Positions 11,303-23,525 of a DNA stretch of 64,000 bases are shown here, piece after piece. The DNA is from Eublepharis macularius (Eukaryota; Chordata; Lepidosauria; Squamata; Eublepharidae). A program made the position numbers and the translations under genes. Location of the stretch: assembly GCF_028583425.1 (NCBI RefSeq), contig NC_072798.1, positions 16,060,501 to 16,124,500 of the forward strand, read 5' to 3'. Position 1 is the stretch's first letter. Each line of letters opens with the position of its first letter. The notes below the pieces were generated by a model. That model ran no database searches, was not told the origin of the DNA, and was given only the letters and a program-made list of their open reading frames with translations.

Positions 11303-14300
11303 AATACAGGCCCCATTCCCATGTGAAGGTGCCTTTCTGGACCAGCCTGTCTCATTGCAGGTCAATTCCAGTACAAGAACGGTCTTCCAAACTTGAGTTA
11401 CCAGCCCCCAGTGGGAGCAGAGGATCCTGGGCTCCCAGCCTCCGCCTCCCACCATCTCTCACCTGGCCAGTGGGGGAAAGGTGTGGGAATGGGCCAAGAA
11501 ACCTCCAGAGTGCAGTCCCACATGCTCCGGAACACTTCTGCATCGGCTGCTGGTGTGACCTGTCACTTCCGTGTCACGCTGAGAATGATGTCATTGCTGG
11601 CGTGATGTGGAAGCATTCCAGAACGTGTGCTGTGCTCTCAGACAAGGTAGGTGCTCCTGTTGTGCCCCCCAGCAACCCCCCTCCCCCACTTTGAGCCCCA
11701 AAAGACCTGGCAACCCTCTCCTGAACATTTCTGGTTTGCGCATTCTGCAAAAGGATAGTACATCCCAAGCCTTTCCAGTCTCATCAGGCAGGCCATTCCA
11801 CAACGTGGGAGCCACAACAGAGAATGTATGTGATCGAGTTCATCAAGAGTTTTCCTGCTAAAAGGTAGCAACCGGCAACAGTATCTGCTAGGCCTCTAAC
11901 TATCGATGGACCATCATAGATTTTACCCCACAGATTGAATGTTCACCACATAAGAATACCGTGTTTTTCAGTGGAGTCACTTCTCACATTCACCTGTGGT
12001 ACAGTCAGTCATCTGCTGAGATATCAAGCAATGCAGTTGCATATGCAAACCAGCCCCAAAGTCGTTTAGGGTACCAAATAGAATGGTGCAGGCTGCGAGG
12101 AGCTTAATCACTCCAAATTTGGTCAGACAGAGATTGCTTGTCAGGTCAGCCATTAAGACTCGATGCTCAAGTCACTACCAATCTGTGCAAAGCTACATTT
12201 TTAGTTCCTCGTTTCCCTACTAGACAGTATTTATAATAATCATGCCAAAGGCAACAGCAGCTATATTTTTCCAAGAGGTCTGCCCAGGGGCAGTATCTAT
12301 AACACCAAGTAGAAGGCAATTTTCTAAATCCCAGACTGTTTGAAAGGCAAAAAAAGGAAAGAAGTAAGTGTGTGTGTTGGGGGGGGGGTAACTGCATAGG
12401 ATTGTCATTTATAATGGGCCCATTAAGGCAGACCAGCAACCTTCCCAGTCTAATAGCCCTTATATCTTCTAGATCCTTACAGTACTCCACTTGCAGGTTT
12501 TATTTAATATGTTAAGATGTAAGTCATGCTGTCCTATTATGTGTCTTTACAAGCGCTGGCAGGCATTAGTTATACCATGAAATCAGTCTCAGTACAGGTA
12601 ATCTCACCTACCAAAAACCAGGTTCATCATTTGGATGCCCAGTGTAACAGAAAATGTGCAATGGCTCAGCACTGTTACATCTGGTTCATGGAATCTGAAA
12701 GGGGCTGGTGGGCCGCGCAAGCCACCACCTCCACCCCAATAGGCTAACAACTACCCATCTGGAATTATTTTTGGTTAAAATGAACAAAAACGATCCATAA
12801 AAATTTGGTTTCCCTGTCAACGGGGAAAAAACCCGAAACACTTTAGTTGTGTTTTGGCAGCTTCCACCCTCCACCGCAAGGCCTAACACAAATGGCTGTT
12901 TACATGCACTTGTACAGATGCCCTGAACTTCCAATATTAAGGCAACCAGATGCTATGCTGTCCATGAGCTAGCCCATAGGTCCAAGATCATGAAAGATCT
13001 CCCGACCTGGAAACAAGAGTCCTGTGCTTGGAACTCCTGAGCCAGTCAACAAGGACCAAGCCAACCCAACTCAACCAAAAGTTCTATCAAGCTCTTTTCT
13101 ATGATGTGTAAGAGTTCTCTCCTCCATTCCCTGTTACTGTGGGTAGTTATAAGACACCTGATACCTGTTGATGAGAGCCACTAAGATGGAGTGGTTGGAC
13201 TAGGATGGGGAAACTGCAGTTCAAATCCAAATATTGCCACTAAGTTCATTGAGAGATCTTAGGCTAGGCATTGGCCCATTCCACATGGCACACTTTGAGC
13301 CAGAGATGCTGAGCATTCATGCCAATCAGTGCTGAAATGGCTTGAGGTCCCAGCATTCTGCACTGCACAACCTTGAGGCGATTTGGTGCCTGATGAGTTT
13401 CCATGGTCATAGATCCAGAGGAGTCAGATGAAGAGAGCTGTGGCTCTTGAAAGCTTATGCTACAAATAAGTTGGTTAGTCTTAAAGGTGCTATTGGACTC
13501 TACTATTTTGCTGATGAATTGAGATATGTATGTTTTGTGTCACATTTTGTGGGAGCTGGAGCTGTTGTCATTTTTTTAAAAAAATTTCATGTGCATCGTA
13601 AAGTTGCAATTTTGGAAGACATTCCCTCCTTCCTTGTATTTGCTGTTTGGGCTGTCCTGTGCCCACTGGAGAGGCAATTGGTGGCAGAGTTCTGGGAGAA
13701 AATGTGTTTTTCATGCATATTCCACTTACATTTATTTTTGTAAAGCCAAGCCAGGAAAGAGTTAAAATGCTGCAGCAAAAGGTTTGTTTGTTTTCCTCTT
13801 TGTCATTGGGAGAAGCCTGAAACAATGGGGAGGAAGGGGAAAGCAGGCATTTAACTCTTTTCAGACTTTTAAAGCCAGCAGGGAATAAGCAGCAATGTTA
13901 GGACTCATTCCTAGCTTTGAAAAAACAAAATAAATGAGAGTGTGCACATATCTGGGAGGAGGGAAGCAAACAGGGAAGTAGTCTTATGATCCTTACATTG
14001 CTTTACTGATAAAAATGGTGGGAAAGGAATTCAGAGAACTGAGGGGGGTGGGAGTGGTTGCCGGCAGACAGACCAATCAGCTCCTGGGGGAAAGGAAGAT
14101 GGAGGCACGAGAAGCAGAACGGGAGTTTTTGATTCTGCCCAGACATAACACATGCCAGCAGTGACTGGACAGCAGTTTTAAAAAAACTGTGGAATGTGCA
14201 CGGGGGAGGGGGGACAGGAAAAAGACAGACAAAAATTGTTTCTGCTTCCCATGACTCTCTTGCACGTGAGGAACTCTGGAGAACATGGGAAGCAGAATAG

Positions 14301-14723
14301 ATTCTGAAATTCTGTAAAGCGATCATGCAGAAAACACCATCCTCTTAAAAACTAGCCTACTCTACTCAGTTCAGTAAGGATAAAATGGGACGGGAACCCG
14401 TGTATTACATCCTGAGTTCCTAGGAGAAGAGGAAAAATTAAAATGTGATAGTCACATTGATTAGGAATATCTGGATGAATGTATTTTATTACTTAAGACC
14501 AGAGAAATGCATCGGTTGAGGGCTGTCTTTTCATTTAATATATTTTTATCCTGCCATTTCTCCAGGCAACTTAGAGTGTGTATCATGAAATTCCTGAAAT
14601 AGAAATATACATGGAAACTGCTGTTTTGGGCTGATTTCTGAAATGGTAGACACAAATGGTATTCTTAGACGTTACAAAAAACACCTCCCTGAAAAAGAAA
14701 ATCTGTGTTGTTTTTAGGCTTGC
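11303..14723. other. Long non-coding stretch
   Basis: No exon pattern was found. Many overlapping short open frames at 11249-11871 lie in a locally GC-rich segment on both strands and look accidental. About 13170-13260 resembles a diverged tRNA-like SINE, and about 13440-13510 is a fragment of the fold-back MITE seen at 6160-6372. Confidence 0.4.
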
Positions 14724-14932
14724 TAGCCTCCAGGTGATAGCTGGAGATCTCCTGGAATTACCACTGATCTCCAGGCCACAGAGATCAGTTCCCCTGGAGA
14801 AAATGGCTGCTCTGAAGGGTGAACTCTACGGAATTATACCCCACTGAGGTCTCTCCCCTCACCAAATGCCACCCTTTTCAGGCTCCGCCCCCAAAACCGC
14901 CAGGAATTTCCAAACCTGGACCTGGCAACCCT
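14724..14932 (+). mobile_element. Dispersed repeat, family C
   Basis: A near-complete copy runs from 'gctagcctccaggtgatagctggagatctcc', through 'gagatcagttcccctggagaaaatggctgc', to 'caaacctggacctggcaaccct'. No coding capacity is present. Confidence 0.65.
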
Positions 14933-16162
14933 AAGGCTCTCTAGAGAGGATAAGGTCAGAACTTGTGACCATTAGTGGAGGAGTTAGTTACAGAGGCCTA
15001 GTTGTGGCCTGTTCAGTTAGTTAGCACTGTTCCAATAAACACAGTTCTGGCGATCATCTCCGATTCTTCCCCTGCCTAGCAATACAATGCCGGTGTCTGT
15101 CTTTTACTTCTTTTTTGTCTGTATTTGCAGTATCCCGTACTTCGCTGCCATTCCCCAGACTCAAGGCTACAAACCATTTGAATTCTTTGTTTGGATTCTT
15201 TTAATTAGGAGCTTTGCTGTTCTGAATGCTGCTCCAGAAATAACTTGGCATACAAAACGGCAGGTTGAAGCAGCCCCTTGGAGACACTTAACAACTCTTG
15301 CTGATGCAAGAGGCCTCTTAATTGATCCACATTCATCCAAATTGCAAATGCTGTGGGCAGCTTCGGCCTTGCATCAGAGCGAGCAGCTTACATTTGGGAG
15401 AGTCGGAGCAAATTGGCAACACGTTTCAGAGCATCGCGAGCAACACTCCATGGGGAAAGAACTTCAAGCACACCTCAGCATCTTTATTAATATTTGATTA
15501 ATTAAAACGGAATTGCCAGAATACCCAAATTGAAGCAGTTGGGTCAAGTTTATGCTGCATGGTGAACTGATCTGTCAGATGATAGCATGGTGTAGTGGTT
15601 AAAGCGAGGGTGAGCTGAAGGTCACTTGAGAGTGACCAGTCGCTCTCCAAGAAAACTAAAAGTAGCTCTTCACCATTCCTCCAGTGCTACTATAATCACT
15701 CTCTTATCGTTCCCTGTAAAGCTACCACAACACACAATACCTCTGTTCTTTTTTGTGGATGGGAAAAGAGGCAGCGCCAGCCCCCTTTTCCATCCACCTC
15801 TCCTCCTTTAAGCATGCGTCCACCGCCCCATTTCACACTATGACAAAGGTACTATTTACCTTTTCAGGGACCAGCTACAATTTGGAAGGAGGTGTTACTT
15901 TTGGAAAACAGCAGGAGGAAGGTTTTCCATCTCAGCACTGCAGGTGACCTATGAATAACTTCTATCTTCTGTACAAGCTGCCATTTTGTGACTGGTAATG
16001 CCCTAAGGCTCTAGGGAAAAAATGGCAACTCCAAGAAAACAAAGTCTGTCATCCTCTCGATCAGAACCTGGGAGACCAAGACAGAAGTCCTTATTTTGCT
16101 ACGCAAGTTTGCAGGGTGACTGTGGCCTAACTATACACTCTGGGCCTAAGCTGCCTCACAGG
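14933..16162. other. Non-coding, no gene recognised
   Basis: An open frame of 136 codons at 15087-15497 has no recognisable domain and mixed composition, so I do not credit it as a gene. No other feature was recognised. Confidence 0.4.
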
Positions 16163-17240
16163 TAGGATTACCAGCCTGGTGGTGGGTCCTGGAGTTCTAC
16201 TGAAATTCCAAGAGATCTCCAGACTACAAAAGATAAGTTCTGCTGGAGAAAATGGCAGCTTCAGGGCTGAGCTCTGCTGATCTCCCACCTCTCCCCAAAT
16301 ACACACTTGCCTGTGATGTAATGTTGTCACTTCCCAAAGTGACATTATCACTTTGCTGGCCTATAAGAACCACTCTGGTTTGGGGGCAAAACCCATGGCT
16401 TCAGCAGCAACATGATGTCACTTCCTAGTGCACAGGAAGTTACATCAACGCATCTGCTTGCGACATCATTGACGAGCTCATGAATCTGCTGGTGAGTCCT
16501 TCTTTCTTTAATTTCTCCTACTGGCCAGGTGAGCAGTGGCAGGGCTGTGGGTGTGGGATTCCCAGATACCACCCCCAAATCTCCAGGAATTTCTTAAGAT
16601 GGAGTTGAGCAGCCCTCTCATCATTGCATAGCTGCTATGATGCTGCAGCAGCCACAACATCACCAGCTGCTGCAAAAGCCCTTTTACTCGATCCACATCC
16701 ATCCAATTTACAAATGCAGAGGACATAGGGATGCCAGCATACCCAGGGAGGGCACGAGAGGCTCTGTCCCCATTCCCCCCCAGCCCCACTCACTTGGCCA
16801 GCCAAGGGGGGAAAAGATGGAGGAGGCAGGCCGGGAACCCTGGAGCATGCAGTGAAATGGCACATGCACCCTCCAGTGATGTCACTTCCGGTTGAAACCA
16901 ATTTTGCTTCAAAGAGAAGCCATTGCTTCCAGTTTCAACTGGAAGTGACATAATCAGAGGGCATCCGGGGCCTGTCGCCCTTCCACTACCCCCATACCCT
17001 GGTTTCCAGGTAAGGGGGCCTGGCAGCTTTGGCCTTGCGTAAGAATGAACTATTAAATAATAAGAAATGTTTTCTTTATTACTAAAATATTTATAGATTG
17101 CTTCCCCCTGCACACTGGATTCTGGTTTAGAAACACTGCCTTTGAGTAAGAGAGAGGGTTGGCAAGTCTGGGTTGGGAAGTTCTTAGAAATCTTCGGGTG
17201 GAGACTGAGAAGAGCAAAATTTGGGGAGGGAGCTGAACTG
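16163..17240. other. Intergenic DNA with several family C fragments
   Basis: Fragments of family C lie at about 16163-16310, 16535-16605 and, reversed, 17155-17240. The short open frames between them run through repeat sequence on both strands. Confidence 0.4.
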
Positions 17241-17245
17241 AGATA

Positions 17246-17271
17246 TCATCATCATCATCATCATCATCATC
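17246..17271. repeat. Short ATC microsatellite
   Basis: About eight tandem ATC units are present. Confidence 0.85.
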
Positions 17272-17519
17272 CTACTACATAAAAGGCTAACCGTGTTCCA
17301 GACAACTCACTTCCTACCCTGGTGCACCTCCAGAGGGTGCTGCTGTGGAGGGAAGCCCAGAGGAGGCAGCCCGTCCCTCCGAGAACGTGATGCAGCGGGA
17401 AGCCCAGGCCGGGATTAGGTGCGGAGCCGGCAGCAATGCCTGGCCCCCGCCTTCACCCAGCTGGGAACAGGAGCAGAGGAGTTACCAATGCTGGCCCCCC
17501 TTCACTGAGCTGAGATCAG

Positions 17520-17740
17520 GAATGCCATCAAGTCACAGCCGACTTGATGTCAACCCAGTAGAGTTTTCCGGGCAAGAGTTGAATAGAGGTAGTTTGCCAT
17601 TGCCTGCCTCTATGTAGCAACCATGGACTTCTTTGGTGAACTCCCATCGAAGTACAGATCAGGGCTGACCCTGTTTAGCTTCTGAGAGATGATGAAATCG
17701 AGCTAGCCTGGGCCAACTGCTTGATATGCTGTTTTGTTGT
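17520..17740 (-). mobile_element. 5S-rRNA-derived SINE with Bov-B-like tail
   Basis: On the minus strand the head reads like diverged 5S rRNA: 'gctaaacagggtcagccctgat' and 'cttcgatgggag' correspond to the 5S internal promoter region. A body follows ('aggcaatggcaaactacctc'), and the tail 'aagtcggctgtgacttgatggc' is homologous to the 3' end of the Bov-B LINE at 6782. Confidence 0.75.
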
Positions 17741-19621
17741 TATTAACATTGCTTTAGTTCAGACCCAGTTCTATATCCCTCGCCCTTTATATAAAAGTTG
17801 TAGTTTATTTAAGTGGTAGTTTAGGTCTGAATGGGAACAACAACAACTCTGTGATCTCTAACAGACTTACAACCCAACCCGTTTAAAGCTGACATACAGG
17901 GAACTATTTATTTATGTATTTATATCATTTATAGTCCAACTTTCACACTGAGACTCAAGGCGGATTACATAGTGTGAGATTAGTACAGTCAATTTCAAGG
18001 ATATTTCAATAAATAATAGGGCACATAAATGCGAATTTGCAAAGACATAATATCAGCAGAAATCTAATACACAGAGCTGAAGAAATGCTGAAACCGAGCA
18101 TAAGTAATTCTAAGGATGACGTATTAAAACCAACATAGAACTACCCAGCATGTTTGTACTTAAAACAACAGAATAGTATATAGTAGCACACAGTAGTGAA
18201 GTCTATGGTCCTTACCTCTTTATTGAAGCATATGTTTGAAACCACCTCCTTAGAGTTTAGCCTTCCTATTTGAGTAAGAAAGCCCTCTTGAATAATTCAG
18301 TTTTACTCATAGAAAATCATAGAATCTTCTAGAATATGCAGAAGTTTTAACCAGTGACTTTAGTGAAATATAGTTTTCAGTCTACTTCAAGGCTCTTGAA
18401 AGCTGACCAGTGTTTCTGCTAAGTGTTTATCACAGCTGTCTGTGGGCCCCATCCATCAGTCAGCCGGACCTAGTTAAATGTTATGGTGCATATGGTGCTG
18501 ATATGATGGGCCGTTGACATAAAGAACACAAAGAGCTTGGTGTGATTTGACTTTGTTGACTTTTGCACAACAGGTTCTGCTAACGTATTGATGTGAATGC
18601 GGAGTAATTTATTCTTTACGTTAACTTTCGTGCTTTTCATTCGGCTGATGGATAAAAAAAACGTAGCACTGTAGACATTTCAGTCCAAATTTTAACTAAT
18701 TTCATCTTTATTCGCATTCTAATTCATAAGGAGTTTAGACGACGGGGCATCCAAAGCAACTGGAGAAGAAGTGTTTTTCTTGAAAATACCTTTTTTGCGG
18801 GCTCTGAAGACGGCCAATTGCTTGCACATTTCCGCTTGAAACCAAACAAAGGCAGCATTGTCAAGTGGCTGGTTTCTGGAACAGGCTCCTAGACTAGAAG
18901 GAAAACAAGGGGAACCTACGTTTGGGTTAAAAAACACTTGTAGCTTAACATTTTCTCTAACCACCATCTCTTACCTGGATGGTATTTGCAAGAGACCTCG
19001 TCTCCAAAGTGCTTCGGCATGCCCTGGGGAGAGGCAGCATCCCTTCCCGAATAAATAAATGTAGTGAGCCAATGTGGACCTCCCTGGACATTCTGGCCAG
19101 CTCAATTATCCCAAGGTTGGGTGGTCCCCCACCCCCACGTACACGCTAACAGCTTGCATGAGACTCCAAAAATACCAGACTCCAATTGTTAAACAAAATA
19201 ATAATGATAATAATTGAGCAAAGAATTGTGCCATGGAAATGGGAAGGCAACGCATCAGTTCCAATTTGGATGTGAATCGAACCTCCTTCCGCCACCCATC
19301 CAGCGTTGCTCAATTTCACTGTTAAACAGACCAGCCTCAAAACTTGACTTGCTACCAAAAGGCTCTCAGCTGCCCTCCTCACTTACTGTGAAGGGAAAGG
19401 TAGCACCAACAAACGGACATGATGGGGAAAATTGCAGACTCATGGCAGATGCTGTACCAGAAAGCTTCTTCTTCCAGAATGGAAATCATTTTGGATTCAG
19501 ATCTAAAAGATACCAGAGTGAAAGCAGGAATCCAAATCAGGGTAACGGTAATGATTCAAAGTCTTCATGTAGCCAAAACTCTTTGGTTGTAATAATAACC
19601 ATGTGCATTCAGAGAAGTTAA
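17741..19621. other. Non-coding, mostly unique
   Basis: About 17905-18010 is a CR1-like tail ('actttcacactgagactcaaggcggatt'). The remainder has no recognisable gene. The low-repeat stretch at about 18460-18720 could contain conserved non-coding sequence, but that cannot be judged from one genome. Confidence 0.35.
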
Positions 19622-19925
19622 CAAAATCAGTGCCATTATCCCCACAATACAGCCAGGGAGCTGGGGCTGAGAGGAGTGGCTCTCCCAAGGCCATCTGCAG
19701 AGTTCAAAAGCAGCCTGCATAGCCCAGGCTAGCCTGATCTCGAAAGATATCCCAAACTAAGCAAGGGCGGCCACAGTTAGAGTTTGGATGGGAGATCACT
19801 AAGGAAGTCCAGGGTCACCACACAGAGGCAAACCACCTCTGCTCGTCTCTTGCCTTGCAAACTCTATGAGCAGTTGCAATAAGTTGGTTGAGACTTGATG
19901 GCAGTTGATTATTATTATACCCATC
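19622..19925 (+). mobile_element. 5S-rRNA-derived SINE with Bov-B-like tail
   Basis: From about 19730 the sequence follows 5S rRNA closely: 'gcctgatctcgaaagat', 'aaactaagcaagggcggcc' and 'tttggatgggagatcac'. The shared body 'ggcaaaccacctctgctcgtctcttgcc' and the tail 'gacttgatggca' follow. About 19622-19720 is a separate diverged SINE fragment. This is not a functional 5S gene, because the 3' stem is replaced by SINE body. Confidence 0.8.
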
Positions 19926-21164
19926 ACAGTGTGAAGAAGGTGACAGTCCTGCCAATAAAAAAGGGACGGTGCAAGGTCTACTCATTGCCACTACTGGGGT
20001 CCAGGAGGCAACGTCAGTCACTGTACATACTGTTGATGGTTGAAAGCCAGGCATGGTGGCAGCCTCTTCAGTGCACGGGCCCAAATAATCCTTTGGGTGG
20101 CTTGTTGGAGCACCCATCCTGCCTTGACAGAAGGAAACATCATTTTGGCAGGGTTTATCATTGGAAACCCAAACAGCTGAAAGCTTCTACCTTGAGTTAG
20201 CTAGAACTGGGGGGCCAGGTCCCCCCGAAAGATCAAAATAAGCATGGACTACTTCCAGCTTTGGAGGCCCCTTGCCATTTATACATGTGTGAAAAAATAC
20301 AATGGGCTCTAGAAAACTGTTGTTGGCCATTTAAAAAAAATTCATTAAACATAACAATCAGTCATCAACATTGAAAGATTTCTTTGTATTCATTTATTTT
20401 TAAAGATTTTGTTGGAATCAGGAAGTAACTTGCCATGCTCTGGTCCATGGACAATTTGAACTTTCACATGGTCAGAGCATCACACTCTTGACAATGCAAC
20501 ATAAAGTTGTCCATTGGTGAAAAGTGGTTCAGGAAGGTAGACGCTTACTTTCTCTAGTGTTTGGCCTTAAGATTTGTTAATGGTTTAATAATTCAATAGA
20601 GCTTACTCAAAGGAAACTGTCTTCCGGATTGGAGCCAGGCTTCTTTAGAGAGGGAAGAATAAGCTCTACAGGATCCAGCAGGGACCCCTCCCAGGCAAAT
20701 GCAGACAGGTGTCCAGCGCTGCCAGGGCTTCTACCTTCTCCTCAACGACCCTCCGGTGAGGTGTGGGGAGGAGTGCTTAGGCCATCAATTTGGCGGGCCC
20801 CCTCCCATCAATGCACCTGCACAAAGATTAATTTGTATCCTGCTCTTCTTCCCCTCAGTGCCCTCCCACTCTGTCCTCAGGGCCACTGCGAAGCACACGC
20901 TTGCCACCACGAGGGGGCCCAGTGAATTGATGGCTGAAGCACTCCTGCCGGTGCCAAGCAGGCACTTTGCAGTGGCTTGGAGGCCAGAGCAGGAGCAAGC
21001 ACTAAGGGGAGGTGTGGGGAGGAGTACATAGGCCATCGATTCGTCGAGCTCCCTCCCGGCAGCAAGTGGGCACTTTGCAGCGGCCTCAAGGTCAGAGTGC
21101 GCCTGCAGGAGGATAAAAAGTGAGTTGTCGCCAATACAGCTTGCCTTTTATATAGTAGGATTAG
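19926..21164. other. Non-coding, no gene recognised
   Basis: Several overlapping open frames at 20629-21134 on both strands lie in a locally GC-rich segment that contains an imperfect duplication ('ggtgtggggaggag ... aggccatc', near 20760 and 21010). I see no domain or splice structure. Confidence 0.35.
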
Positions 21165-21345
21165 TAGGATTTGAGTCCAGTGGCACCTTAGAGAACAACA
21201 GGATTTTCAGTGTATAAGCTTTCAAGTCAGAGCTCCCTTCTTCTTGACTTTTGAAAGCTTACACCCTGAAAATCTTGTTGGTCTCTCAGGAGCCACTGGA
21301 CTCAAGTCGTGCTGTTCTCTTGCAGATCAACACAGATACCTTCAT
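21165..21345. mobile_element. Fold-back MITE
   Basis: An inverted-repeat element related to 6160-6372. The halves ('attttcagtgtataagctttcaagtcagagctcccttcttc' in reversed complement form) meet near 21243. No coding capacity is present. Confidence 0.55.
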
Positions 21346-21384
21346 GAAACTATAGAAAAATTAGAGCTTGTTGCATTTTGGCAC

Positions 21385-21605
21385 AGTAGTAGGGATGCTC
21401 TCCTTGAGGTGGAGCCTGGCGAATCTCTCAGAATTATAACCAATATCTACTGTACAGATATCAATTACCCCGGAGAAAATGGCTACTTTGGAAGGCGGAC
21501 TCTAAGCTCAGCGGGCATTATACCCTGCTGAAGTTCCTCTGGTACCCAAACCCCAGCCTCCCCAGGCTCCACCCCCCAAATCTCCAGAAATTTCCCAACC
21601 CAGAA
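21385..21605 (+). mobile_element. Dispersed repeat, family C
   Basis: The copy shows 'tggagcctggcgaatctctc', 'ccggagaaaatggctac', 'ggcattataccctgctgaag' and 'tctccagaaatttcccaaccc' in family order. Confidence 0.65.
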
Positions 21606-21820
21606 GGGACAAGCTTATCCAGTAATAATGTGCATAAAAACAAGATGTGAAACTTGTCAAAGGCCAAAAAATTAACGTGTGTCTAAATGTGACCCTCCCT
21701 GCCCATTGAGCTTGAGGCCCAGGTCAAATGACATTCCTGGCAGTGGCTCCCTGAGGGGAGGTGGTCTTGGGGCTGTGTGAGTTGTTACCAGAAGAGCTGC
21801 CTTGTAAAAATACTCATACT

Positions 21821-22008
21821 CAGGGCTTTTTTTCAGCTGGAACGCGGTGGAACGGAGTTCCAGAATCTCTTGAAAATGGTCACATGGCCGGTGGCCCCGC
21901 CCCCTGATCTCCAGACAGAGGGGAGTTTAGATTGACCTCCGCGCCGCCATTTTCTCTGAGGGCAACCCACTGAGTTCCACCATCTCTTTTCCCAGAAAAA
22001 AAGCCCTG
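21821..22008. mobile_element. hAT-like MITE, 188 bp, perfect 8-bp target duplication
   Basis: The termini are 'cagggctttttttc' and its inverse 'aaaaaaagccctg'. The flanks carry an identical 8-mer, 'ctcatact', at 21813-21820 and 22009-22016. An 8-bp duplication and these termini fit the hAT superfamily. The element has no open frame and would depend on a transposase in trans. Confidence 0.88.
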
Positions 22009-22016
22009 CTCATACT

Positions 22017-23270
22017 TACACCTTTCTTCTAGCTTTTATAAATAAAGCAACCGTTACAAAGGTCCTGCAAGTCTCCAGGGCTCTCTCATTGAAAGGAAAC
22101 TAAATTTGGTAACCCAATTCTCCCCGCTTCTCCCCACTCAGGCAGTAAGGAGCACGTGACATGAGCAACAGTTCAGTTCAATTCATTCCCTAGTCTTCCT
22201 GAAGCACATTGAAATACTCAGTGATTGCCGCCTGTTCCTTTTCATTCTCATAGCTTTTCTTGTTGTTTTCGGGGGTAATCAATCTGCCAAAGCGGAGAGA
22301 TGGAGCCCTTCTCTGCAGGGAGGCAGAAACAAATGATCCATCACCTCCAAGGCGGCTGTCAGATTAAGTAGTATTAACTCAGTGAAGATTCTGTTTAAAT
22401 TTGGGAGAAAGTCACAGAGTTAAGTGGAACATCAATTCTTCTGCATCCTCCCCTCAGGCATAAGAACTATCTGAAAAGGTTCATTCCCTCAAAGTAAATT
22501 TTCTCAGAACAGCAGGGGCCTGCATTTTCCCAAGAAAGCCTTCTTAAGGAGCATGCTTGGAGTTTAGGTGTGGAAAACTTGCTTCCTTTAGTCACATCTT
22601 CAAACAGATGTACCAGCAGGTTGCTTGCCTCTTACCAGAAAGTAAAAGTTCACAGGAAGGTGGTCCAGAGCTCCTTGGAATCTGAATTATTGGCATAGGA
22701 AGGCTTTTACAGTAGCTAAGCTGCTAGTGAAGGGCTCAGTATGCCAGCCCCCTCCCTGTGAAAGCTGCCCACCACTGTTTGTTTTTCAGCTGCTGTTACT
22801 GTGCTGCTATATCTACTTGTACTACAGTATTGTTTGTTAATAGTTGTATTGCTGCCACCAGGCAGAGTGCTGCTATTTTTATATGATGTTTTAATGTTTT
22901 AATATGGAACGTTTTAAAATGATTTTAAGGTTGTTATCTGCCCTGAGCCCATTTGTGGGGAGGGCGGAATACAAATATGATATAAACAAATAAATAAATA
23001 AATAGTGATTGAAGGGAACCTCCAACATTCAGAAGCAGTCGACCTCTGAATATCAGTACCAGAGGGCAACTTCAGGGGAAGGCCTTCTCCCCTATGCTGC
23101 TATTAGTCCTCCATCATAATTGGTTGGCTATTGTATGAGGCAGGATGCCGGACTAGATGGACCACTGATCTCATCCCACAGGGCTCTTATATTCTTATGA
23201 GCAGAAAATACCAACCTTGATAAACCAATTGTCTGATTTAGTATAACGCAGTTACGTGTGTGATTGGCTA
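22017..23270. other. Intergenic DNA with CR1-like tails
   Basis: About 22886-23005 ends in 'cctgagcccatttgtggggagggcggaatacaaat' plus AAAT repeats, a CR1/SINE-type tail. About 23110-23202 is a forward CR1-like tail ('gactagatggaccactgatctcatcccacagggctc'). About 22180-22560 looks unique. Confidence 0.45.
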
Positions 23271-23525
23271 TAATAATAATAATGTTTGATTTATATACCG
23301 TCCTTCAGGACTACTTAACACCCATTCAGAGTGGTTTACAAAGTATGTCATTATTATCCCCACAACAAAACACCCTGTGAGGTGGGTGGGGTTGAGAGAA
23401 CTCCAGAGAACTGTCTGTGACTAGCCCAAGGTCACCCAGTTGGCTTCAAGGGGAGGAGTGGGGAATCAAACCCGTCTCTCCAGATTAGAGTCCTATGCTC
23501 TTAACCACTACACCAAACTGGCTAT
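23271..23525 (-). mobile_element. tRNA-like SINE (family A), reverse orientation
   Basis: The copy starts with TTA repeats and 'tttatataccgtccttcagg', and ends with 'aaccactacaccaaactggct', the inverted head. It is nearly full length. Confidence 0.8.

Noticed and set aside
15087..15497. 136-codon plus-strand frame
   Set aside because: No domain and no splice context, and an ATG-led frame of this length can occur by chance in 64 kb.
19730..19850. Possible functional 5S rRNA gene
   Set aside because: The 5S-like part is diverged, lacks the matching 3' end and is fused to a SINE body and tail.
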